From Demequina sp. NBRC 110051 (lineage in GTDB: Bacteria > Actinomycetota > Actinomycetes > Actinomycetales > Demequinaceae), in assembly GCF_002090055.1 (NCBI RefSeq), contig NZ_BBRH01000021.1, positions 1 through 61,046 of the forward strand: a stretch of DNA of 61,046 nt, given 5' to 3'. The notes under the pieces were generated by a model that saw only the letters and a program-made list of their open reading frames with translations, did no database searches and had not been told where the DNA came from. The position numbers were made by a program, and so were the translations under genes. This document shows, one piece after another, positions 1-7,007 of the stretch. Position 1 is the stretch's first letter, and every line of letters starts with the position of its first letter.

Positions 1-1
1 C

Positions 2-73
2 GGATGGCTCGACGTCGAGCCCGCCGACAAGGCGCCCGTCCGCCCGTCCATCCGTCCGCCCCTGCGCGGCTGA
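2..73 (+). CDS. 3' end of a gene entering the window (partial, unknown)
   Basis: A frame open from the window edge ends at TGA (71-73) after 23 codons. Nearly every third codon position is G or C, the signature of real coding sequence here. The peptide ends SIRPPLRG and shows no recognisable domain. It converges on the next gene, 8 bases away. The product cannot be named. Confidence 0.45.
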   Translation, partial: GWLDVEPADKAPVRPSIRPPLRG

Positions 74-81
74 CGGCCGGC

Positions 82-558
82 TTAGCCCACCTCGCCAAAC
101 GGGTACCGCACCTCGACGAACGGCCAGCCCTCCCCCAGCCAGCGCGGCACGAAGGCCGCCACGGCATCGGCTAACCCAGCCGGCGCATCGGCCACTACCC
201 ACCACGAGACCTCGGCAACCGGGCCCACCACGGCCGAAGAATCGTCCGCAGGGTCGATGTAAATGCAGCCGTAGATCGCGCTCTCGTCGGCGGGCATGAT
301 CGCGTAGTTGAACGACTCATGCGTGACCATCTCGCGGGCGTGGCGATCGAGGTCCTCGCGGTCGGCCTCGGCGGTCATGTCGGCCGGAGGCCATCCCCAC
401 GCCTCGCCGTACTTCGCCCACAGCATCGGCTGGTTTCCCATGACGGCGACCATGTCGATGTCCGTGTCGTCGGGGTGGATGGGGCGCAGGTGGACGCCGT
501 CCCGCAGCGGCACCATCAGCGGGTGGGCGAACTCCTCGGGAAGCCACGTGGCGGTCAC
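82..558 (-). CDS. GNAT-like N-acetyltransferase family protein
   Basis: This is a 158-residue protein. Its N-terminal LRDGVHLRPIHPDDTDID is the usual first strand and helix of GNAT acetyltransferases (substrate-recognition beta-1 followed by an acidic turn), and the later strand AEVSWWVVADAP resembles the GNAT beta-4 region. The acetyl-CoA loop (Q/RxxGxG/A) is not clear, so activity and substrate are unknown and it could be a degenerate or non-acetylating relative. The start is GTG; a TACTTT hexamer lies six bases upstream with no Shine-Dalgarno sequence, so the transcript may be leaderless. Confidence 0.6.
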   Translation of the reverse strand: MTATWLPEEFAHPLMVPLRDGVHLRPIHPDDTDIDMVAVMGNQPMLWAKYGEAWGWPPADMTAEADREDLDRHAREMVTHESFNYAIMPADESAIYGCIYIDPADDSSAVVGPVAEVSWWVVADAPAGLADAVAAFVPRWLGEGWPFVEVRYPFGEVG

Positions 559-593
559 GGAGCAAAAGTATCGGTGCGGCGCTGCGGAGCCCG

Positions 594-1148
594 CTACAGC
601 ACGGCGTTCAACTCCCTTGCCATGTCCCGGAAAGCGTCGACGTCGCCCAATGATGCGGACTCCGTCAGAAGACGCCGAGCCTCCGAGGCCACCGTGGAGA
701 TCTGCGCCGCGTGGGGATTCTGCTTGGCTGCCCTCGCAAGATGACTCTCCGCCTCCCCCAGGCTCGTCATAGCAACGTCGAACCGTCCATTCGCACCTTG
801 CAGAACCCCGTAATTGAGCAGCGCAGCCCCGAGTGGGCCGCTCATGCCCTGGCTGTTGTCACGGCGCACCGCTCGGCGCAGCCGTGTCACGGAGCGCGTC
901 GAGACCGTCAGCGCATCGGCCCACGCCCCAGCGTGAACCAAGTGCCCAATCTGTACGGAGTCTTCCGACGCGTTCGACACCTCTGCACGGTGCAGCGCCG
1001 AGTTAGTTCGCGCGAAGATCATCCCCAGCACAAACCACGCCACAATCGCGATGACTAAAGTGGTCCATTCAGCCTGGAAAAGGGCGACTATCCCCCAAAT
1101 AAACGCCCCTATCCACAGAATTCCCACGAACTGTCGCATACCCGACAT
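594..1148 (-). CDS. Two-helix membrane protein with tetratricopeptide-like C-terminus (unknown)
   Basis: This 184-residue protein is not recognised as a named family. Residues about 4-45 form two hydrophobic segments (FVGILWIGAFIWGIVALF and TTLVIAIVAWFVLGMIFA). The rest is helical and Ala/Ser-rich, with a segment (LGAALLNYGVLQGANGRFDVA) that looks like a degenerate TPR helix pair, so a cytoplasmic helical-repeat domain on a membrane anchor is likely. I chose the ATG at 1148 because AGGAGG lies ten bases upstream. A frame open further upstream would run into the divergent neighbour at 1279. Confidence 0.6.
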   Translation of the reverse strand: MSGMRQFVGILWIGAFIWGIVALFQAEWTTLVIAIVAWFVLGMIFARTNSALHRAEVSNASEDSVQIGHLVHAGAWADALTVSTRSVTRLRRAVRRDNSQGMSGPLGAALLNYGVLQGANGRFDVAMTSLGEAESHLARAAKQNPHAAQISTVASEARRLLTESASLGDVDAFRDMARELNAVL

Positions 1149-1278
1149 TCCCCACACCCCTCCTGGTAAATCGCTACTCTTTGCGATCATCGCCACTGTA
1201 CTAGACATAGAAACTCGGGGTCTCAATGCTAATGTCGCGTACCATAGCCTCCCTTTCGGAATGTGCAAGGAATATGCC

Positions 1279-1623
1279 ATGACAGACCTCCCTTGGTACA
1301 AGGACGCCAGCAAACTCTTCATCGCCGCTGGGTGCATTGGCGCGGCAGTTCTCTTCTGGTTCGCCAACGGCCAGCCCGGCACGTCCCTCGCTTCAGGGAC
1401 CTACGCATGCCAGACAACCTGGCAGGTGGGCGCTTTGCCTGATGGGCCCGCCGCCGACGTCGACAATGGCGAAGTGGTGGACGCGTGGGACTTCGACCTC
1501 GGCACCGGGGAACGCTCCTCGGTACCGTTCAGCAATGTGGAGCGGACAGACCGCAAGGAGTTCACGATGACGAGCGTCAACGTGTACACCGGCGCATCCG
1601 GCAGCTTCACCTGCAAGCTTTAG
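1279..1623 (+). CDS. Small membrane-anchored extracytoplasmic protein (unknown)
   Basis: This 114-residue protein has one N-terminal hydrophobic helix (LFIAAGCIGAAVLFWFANG, about residues 11-29) with no signal-peptidase site. A polar domain of about 80 residues follows, with two cysteines, one just after the helix (TYACQTTW) and one in the final FTCKL, placed to form a disulfide outside the cell. The ATG at 1279 has AAGGA seven bases upstream; an in-frame ATG at 1261 has no ribosome site. It is divergent from the preceding membrane protein. No family recognised. Confidence 0.6.
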   Translation: MTDLPWYKDASKLFIAAGCIGAAVLFWFANGQPGTSLASGTYACQTTWQVGALPDGPAADVDNGEVVDAWDFDLGTGERSSVPFSNVERTDRKEFTMTSVNVYTGASGSFTCKL

Positions 1624-1653
1624 TCAATGGGGCGCCCGTGGCGTCGCGTCGGG

Positions 1654-2976
1654 CTATGTCACTTCCGGAAGGCTCCGGCCCACGATGGCACCTGCCACAC
1701 CCAGCGCGGCAAGGAGTAGCAGCGCGTAGGCGTTGCCCCATGCCGCCAGGCCCGCGGTCACCGCACCCACTGCGAGCAACAGCACGCCCATGAGCGTGTT
1801 CGCGACGGCCACATACTGGGTGCGCTGGTCGCCCTCGGCGATGTCGACCACGTACGTCTTGCGGGCCAGGCGCGCGCCCAGGTGCACCAGCGCGAGCACA
1901 AAGTAGACGGCAGCAGGCAGCCATGCGGCCTCTCCCGCGCCAGGCACCGCCCGGAGCCCCAGGTAGACCACAATCGTGGCCGATGCCGCGAGCGAGGCGC
2001 CGATCATCAGCCGCCTCGAGGACGCATCGGCCAGCCGCCCGAACACCCGCCCGCCGATGATCCCGGCGACGCCCTGCGCCAGGATGAACAGCCCCAGAGA
2101 CGACAGACCCTGGCCGTCGCCCTGCAGCGACAGCGCCACCACGAACGGCGGGCTGAGCGCGGACACGAGCAGCAGGCCGCGGGCCATGACAAAGCGGCGG
2201 AAGACGGAGTCGTCGCGCCACAGCCCAGCCGCCTGGCTCATCCAGCCGGGCTCGTCGTCGTCCGTCTGAGAATCGGCGGTGGCCGATGCCGTGGCAGGCT
2301 CCGTCTCCTCCACCGGTTTGCGGATGGTCGCGTAGATCAGGGCGCCGAGCGCCCACAGCGACGCCGCTCCGCCGAGCAGGGCCGCCAGCACGCCGACGCC
2401 CAGGTCACCACCCCAGGACCGCAGTCCCAGGCCGAGCGTCACGGCCACGACGGCCGATGCCACCGTCGTCACTCCCTGAATCTGACCACGCTGCCCCTGC
2501 GGCACCGTGCGGCCGAGAACATCCTTGCTCGCGATCGAGGTCAGCGAGCGCGCGAGGGCGAACACCGCGAGCGCCACCAGGATGCCGACGCCAGCGACCC
2601 AGCCCTCGACGGTGGCGGCCACGAGCGCCATAGCGGCCGTGGCGACGGCCTGTCCGGCGGCGCCGGCGACCCACACACCCTTGCGCTGGCGCCTGGCCTG
2701 CACGCGCGGCGCCCACGCGGCCTGCGGAAGCATGGACCCGGACTCGCGGATGGGCACCAGGAAGCCGACGAACGCGCCCGGGGCGCCCAGCGCGTTCATC
2801 AGCCACGGCAGGACGGTCTTGGCGTTGACCACCTCATCGCCGGCGGACTGCAGCGCCTGCGCCGCCATCTGGCGCAGGCCGTTGGCGGCGATGTGCGGGC
2901 GCGCGTCGGGACTCAGGTCCTCCGCGTCGGAGTCCTGGTGGCGGACCAGGAGGTCGTAGAGCTTCTGCGTGGCCAT
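1654..2976 (-). CDS. MFS transporter
   Basis: This is a 440-residue integral membrane protein with about ten to twelve hydrophobic helices. An acidic, Ala/Thr-rich cytoplasmic loop (around residues 220-250, with SQTDDDEPG) separates two halves as in the major facilitator superfamily. The second half holds GGRVFGRLADASSRRLMIGASL, which matches the MFS loop motif G-x-x-x-G-x-[LA]-[AD]-x-x-x-R-R. The first about 60 residues are hydrophilic (DLLVRHQDSDAEDLSPDAR), an unusual extension for this family. Substrate unknown. It stands alone between small unrelated genes. Confidence 0.75.
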   Translation of the reverse strand: MATQKLYDLLVRHQDSDAEDLSPDARPHIAANGLRQMAAQALQSAGDEVVNAKTVLPWLMNALGAPGAFVGFLVPIRESGSMLPQAAWAPRVQARRQRKGVWVAGAAGQAVATAAMALVAATVEGWVAGVGILVALAVFALARSLTSIASKDVLGRTVPQGQRGQIQGVTTVASAVVAVTLGLGLRSWGGDLGVGVLAALLGGAASLWALGALIYATIRKPVEETEPATASATADSQTDDDEPGWMSQAAGLWRDDSVFRRFVMARGLLLVSALSPPFVVALSLQGDGQGLSSLGLFILAQGVAGIIGGRVFGRLADASSRRLMIGASLAASATIVVYLGLRAVPGAGEAAWLPAAVYFVLALVHLGARLARKTYVVDIAEGDQRTQYVAVANTLMGVLLLAVGAVTAGLAAWGNAYALLLLAALGVAGAIVGRSLPEVT

Positions 2977-3033
2977 CCGTTTATCTTGTCAGGGGCTTAC
3001 GGGCAGCCGATGCCGTGACCGGCCTGGCAGCCC

Positions 3034-3498
3034 CTACTCCCCCAGGAACGGACCGCCGTTGTCGCGGGGACCGTCGGGTGCGCGGAATTCGAGCCGGCAG
3101 ATGGCGCGAATGGCGCTGATGAGCCACTCGGCGATCATCTCGTCGTACTCCCCCTGCACGCCGCTAAACGCGACAACGAGCCCCTCGCGCACAATCCCAC
3201 CGGGCCACTTGATGTCACCCGCGCGGTACAGGTGCGGGGAGTGGTCGCGCAGGCGCGAGGTGTCCATGCCGGTGCGCGCGGCGACGCGAGCCTTGGCGGT
3301 GGCCCACTCGACGAACTTCTCGGGGTCATCACCCAGGTAGGCGGTGAACAAGGGATCGGCCGATGCGTCGGCCGGGTCGAGCACGACGACCCCACCCTTG
3401 TAGCCGTTGAGCAGGCCGACCTCGTGGCCACGCGCGATGGCGGGCTCGATCACGTCCCAGGCTTGGGCGCAGATGTCGGTGGTGATGCCGGTAAACAT
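3034..3498 (-). CDS. GlcG/HbpS-like (heme-degrading fold) protein
   Basis: This is a 154-residue protein. The central and C-terminal pattern fits the GlcG/HbpS family (PF03928-like): KARVAARTGMDTSRL, then GGIVREGLVVAFSGVQGEYDEMIAEW, matching the family's KA.TA...S..L and GG.P...G...G..GVSG...DE..A arrangement. Some members bind or modulate heme, others accompany glycolate or diol oxidation. The N-terminal 45 residues are less typical. I chose the start at 3498 because the longer frame adds a low-quality basic stretch; no clear ribosome site is present. The role here is unknown, and a link to the heme genes at 51-59 kb would be speculation. Confidence 0.5.
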   Translation of the reverse strand: MFTGITTDICAQAWDVIEPAIARGHEVGLLNGYKGGVVVLDPADASADPLFTAYLGDDPEKFVEWATAKARVAARTGMDTSRLRDHSPHLYRAGDIKWPGGIVREGLVVAFSGVQGEYDEMIAEWLISAIRAICRLEFRAPDGPRDNGGPFLGE

Positions 3499-3669
3499 GG
3501 GGGTCCGTTTCGTCAAGCCGAAGGTCGTCTGGTTCAGCACGAGCATCCCACGACTCACGCCAAGTTGCCGTCGGCCGCGCACCGGGTTCTAGGTATGGTC
3601 GTGGTCTATCGAACTTCCGGCGACGCACCGTTGCGTGCGGGGCCAAATCTGAGGGCGGGACAGGACAAA

Positions 3670-5619
3670 GTGAACGCGACGACGAATGCGCGCTTGGCGC
3701 AGTTGATCTGGAACATTGCAGATGACGTACTGAGGGACCTGTACGTGCGGGGCAAGTACCGAGATGTGATCTTGCCGATGACGGTGTTGCGCCGCCTCGA
3801 CAGTGTGCTGGTCGACAGCCATGACGCGGTCGTCGCCGCCAAGCAGTCTCTCGACAACGCGGGGATTACGAACCAGGATGCTCCGCTGCGTCAGGCTGCG
3901 GGCCAGGACTTCTACAACACCAGCGCCTTCACTCTGAAAGACCTCCGAGCAGCAACGGGTCAGGCTCAACTGCGCCAGAACTTTGAGGCCTACCTCGACG
4001 GGTTCTCTCCCAATGTCCAAGAGATCTTGGACAACTTCGAGTTCCGCAACCAAATCCCGCGGCTGACGAAGGCTGATGCCCTGGGTACGCTGATTGAAAA
4101 GTTCCTGGACCCCACCCTGGACGTTTCGCCCAGCGCGTTGGATAACCATGGCATGGGTTCGGTCTTTGAGGAGCTGGTTCGCCGCTTCAACGAGGAGAAC
4201 AATGAGGAGGCCGGTGAGCACTGGACACCACGTGACGTCGTGAAGCTCATGACGCGCCTCATGTTCGAACCCGTCGCAGGCACCATCCCCGAAGGCACCT
4301 ATCTGCTGTATGACGGTGCAATGGGAACCGGCGGCATGCTCACGGTCGCCGAAGACACTCTCAGGGAACTGACCGGCGACAAGAAGATCTCCACTCACCT
4401 TTACGGGCAGGAAATCAACGCCGAGACCTACGCCATCGCCAAGGCCGACCTGATCCTTAAGGGAGAGGGGCGCGCAGCGGACAACATCAAGGGTGGCCCA
4501 GAGTTCTCCACACTGTCAAACGACCAGTTCGGCCACCTTGAGTTCGACTTCATGCTGTCGAATCCCCCATACGGCAAGTCCTGGAAGACCGACCAGGAAC
4601 GCATGGGCGGGGCCAAGAACATCGACGACCCCCGCTTCCTCGTGGAGCACGCAGGCGACAGCGAATTCAGCCTCGTCACCCGCTCGTCCGACGGACAGAT
4701 GTTGTTCTTGGCGAACCTGATCTCGAAGATGAAGACCGGCACCACCACCGGCAGCCGCATTGCTGAGATCCACAACGGCTCCAGCCTCTTCACCGGTGAC
4801 GCAGGTCAAGGCGAATCCAACATCCGCCGCTACGTCATCGAGAACGACATGCTCGAAGCCATCGTCGCCCTACCGCTCAAGCTCTTCTACAACACCGGTA
4901 TCGCGACCTACATCTGGGTGCTATCCAACCGCAAAGAGCAACGCCGCAAGGGCAAAGTCCAACTCATCGACGCCACCCAGTGGTTCACGCCATTGCGCAA
5001 GAACCTCGGCGAGAAGAACTGCGAACTCTCGGCAGCCGACATCGAACGCATTATGGGCACCTTCCACGCCTTCGACCAAGCTGACGAAGACGTCTCCAAG
5101 GTGTTCAACAACGCCGACTTCGGCTACTTCAAAGTCGCTGTCGACCGCCCCTTGCGTCTCGTGGACGCGGAACCGGGACGCGTCTACAAGGCCGCCGAGA
5201 TCAAGAAACTCAAGGAAGCCTCTGAGCGTGCAGACGACGCACCTGCAGTCATCAAGAAAGTCCACAAGATCGGCACCGAGCCTGACCCACTACACGGACG
5301 CTTCGAGGCAGAGATCGACGGCAAGACACGTGTAGTTGAGTACGAGCGCGACGGCGACCTTTCAGACACTGAGCAGGTCCCCCTCAACGAACCCGCTGGC
5401 GAACACGCGGACGGCATCGAAGCGTTCATCCGCCGCGAGGTTCTCCCCTACGCCCCCGACGCCTGGATCGACACCTCCAAGACCAAGATCGGCTACGAAG
5501 TCAGCTTCACCCGCCACTTCTACAAGCCCACGCCCATGCGCACTCTCGACGAAATCCGCGCAGACATCAAAGCCCTCGAAGACGAAACCGACGAGCTGCT
5601 GAAAGAGATCGTCAGCTGA
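3670..5619 (+). CDS. hsdM: Type I restriction-modification system methyltransferase subunit HsdM
   Basis: HsdM is the N6-adenine methyltransferase of a type I R-M complex (M2S methylase, R2M2S endonuclease). This 649-residue protein has the N-terminal helical HsdM domain (LIWNIADDVLRDLYVRGKYR), then the SAM-binding motif DGAMGTGGML (about residue 214) and the catalytic NPPY (about residue 298). In motif I the usual Asp-Pro is replaced by DGAM, a common variant. I chose the GTG at 3670 because AGGA lies five bases upstream and the family's N-terminal helix begins there; a longer frame has no family support. It ends one base into hsdS, so translation is coupled. Confidence 0.95.
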   Translation: MNATTNARLAQLIWNIADDVLRDLYVRGKYRDVILPMTVLRRLDSVLVDSHDAVVAAKQSLDNAGITNQDAPLRQAAGQDFYNTSAFTLKDLRAATGQAQLRQNFEAYLDGFSPNVQEILDNFEFRNQIPRLTKADALGTLIEKFLDPTLDVSPSALDNHGMGSVFEELVRRFNEENNEEAGEHWTPRDVVKLMTRLMFEPVAGTIPEGTYLLYDGAMGTGGMLTVAEDTLRELTGDKKISTHLYGQEINAETYAIAKADLILKGEGRAADNIKGGPEFSTLSNDQFGHLEFDFMLSNPPYGKSWKTDQERMGGAKNIDDPRFLVEHAGDSEFSLVTRSSDGQMLFLANLISKMKTGTTTGSRIAEIHNGSSLFTGDAGQGESNIRRYVIENDMLEAIVALPLKLFYNTGIATYIWVLSNRKEQRRKGKVQLIDATQWFTPLRKNLGEKNCELSAADIERIMGTFHAFDQADEDVSKVFNNADFGYFKVAVDRPLRLVDAEPGRVYKAAEIKKLKEASERADDAPAVIKKVHKIGTEPDPLHGRFEAEIDGKTRVVEYERDGDLSDTEQVPLNEPAGEHADGIEAFIRREVLPYAPDAWIDTSKTKIGYEVSFTRHFYKPTPMRTLDEIRADIKALEDETDELLKEIVS

Positions 5620-7007
5620 TGTTTGCCGGACTCAAGCCCTATGCCGCGTACCGCGACTCAGGCGTTGTGTGGCTACCCCGCGTGCCTACACACTGGCAGT
5701 CACGTCGACTCAAGACTGTGGTGACTGAACGAAAGGTCAAAAACCATCCCGACGAGCCCCTCCTAGCTGCGACACAGTCTCGCGGTGTCATACGCAAGTC
5801 GGACTTCGAGAGCAGGACCGTCGAGGCTACTAAATCACTTGAGACCTTGAAGCTCGTCGAAGTCGATGACTTCGTCATTAGCTTGCGGTCGTTCCAAGGA
5901 GGAATCGAACGAGCCTATGCACGCGGCATCATTAGCCCCGCGTACACGATTCTCCGCCCACGACGCGCATCAGATCTCAACTACCTCACGCTCCTGTTTA
6001 AGTCACGGCAGTTCATTGACGCACTGACCCTCACCGTCACAGGGATCCGCGAGGGCCAGAGCATCGAGTACCCGCGGCTCGCCCGAGATCTTGTCCCCGT
6101 ACCGCCGCCGGATGAGCAGGCGGCGATTGTGAAGTACCTTGCTCACGCGCACGCGCGGATCGACAAGGCCATTGCCGCCAAGCGCAGAATGATCGCCCTC
6201 GTTGAGGAGCAGGCTCAATCGGTGATCGACCAAGCGGTGACGCGAGGGCTGGCCTCAGGTGCGCACCTCAAAGACTCAGGAGTCGAGTGGCTTGGCCCTA
6301 TCCCCACCGATTGGAGCATTCGCCGGGCGAAGTACGTCTTGAAACCCATCGACGTTCGCACTGCTACTGGCTCGGAGCCGCGCCTGACGGTCTCCTCTTC
6401 CCTCGGCGTCGTCCCAAAGGGCACTGTCAACGTGTACATGTTCGAAGCGGCCAGTTACGTGGGCCACAAACTCTGCTGGCCCGGCGACCTTGTGATCAAC
6501 AGCCTCTGGGCTTGGGGCCGTGGACTCGCAGTATCGAAGCATCACGGAATCGTGAGCAGTGCCTACGGAGTTTATCGCTTGCGGGTTGATGGGGGTCTCG
6601 AACCAGATTTCCTTAATGAGCTCGTGCGTTCGAATGCGTATCACCGTGAATTGTTCGTCAACTCACGCGGCGTCTGGAAATCAAGGCTCCAGCTCACCGA
6701 CGACCGCTTCCTCGCGACATCATTGCCTGTCCCTCCAACTAATGAGCAGCACGCGATAATGATGGTCGTCGAAACTGCACGCAAGGAATCTCATGCGGCT
6801 GTGGCACTCGCTACCAAACAGATCGACCTCCTCGAAGCGTTCCGCGCGCGGCTGACATCCGATGTGGTGACGGGCCAAGTTGATGTGCGCGCATTGGCAG
6901 CGACCTTGGCGACCCTCCCTGTCACCACTCTTGCGGCGGGAAGTACCGGTGCGGAAGAGTCACTTCACGAGGTTGCCGAGGAGTTTCTAGAGGGGGAGCC
7001 GATCTGA
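5619..7007 (+). CDS. hsdS: Type I restriction system specificity subunit HsdS
   Basis: HsdS sets the bipartite recognition site of the type I enzyme. The 462-residue protein has the expected two half-repeats. Each begins with a target-recognition-domain signature (DSGVVWLPRVPTHW at about residue 13, DSGVEWLGPIPTDW at about residue 219), and each ends with PxPPxxEQ followed by a long helix (PVPPPDEQAAI, PVPPTNEQHAI) that forms the central and C-terminal spacer. The halves differ in sequence, so the target should be asymmetric. The start ATG overlaps the hsdM stop in TGATG, and the same overlap joins it to hsdR. No phase-variation repeat or second hsdS allele is visible. Confidence 0.94.
   Translation: MFAGLKPYAAYRDSGVVWLPRVPTHWQSRRLKTVVTERKVKNHPDEPLLAATQSRGVIRKSDFESRTVEATKSLETLKLVEVDDFVISLRSFQGGIERAYARGIISPAYTILRPRRASDLNYLTLLFKSRQFIDALTLTVTGIREGQSIEYPRLARDLVPVPPPDEQAAIVKYLAHAHARIDKAIAAKRRMIALVEEQAQSVIDQAVTRGLASGAHLKDSGVEWLGPIPTDWSIRRAKYVLKPIDVRTATGSEPRLTVSSSLGVVPKGTVNVYMFEAASYVGHKLCWPGDLVINSLWAWGRGLAVSKHHGIVSSAYGVYRLRVDGGLEPDFLNELVRSNAYHRELFVNSRGVWKSRLQLTDDRFLATSLPVPPTNEQHAIMMVVETARKESHAAVALATKQIDLLEAFRARLTSDVVTGQVDVRALAATLATLPVTTLAAGSTGAEESLHEVAEEFLEGEPI

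Noticed and set aside
3565..3599. TTGCCG and TAGGTA as the hsd promoter
   Set aside because: The 19-base spacing is wide and the hexamers are weak. A promoter must lie in 3499-3669, but I cannot place it.
3232..3669. Longer N-terminus for HsdM
   Set aside because: It overlaps the opposite-strand gene, lacks family similarity, and GTG 3670 has a ribosome site right before the conserved first helix.
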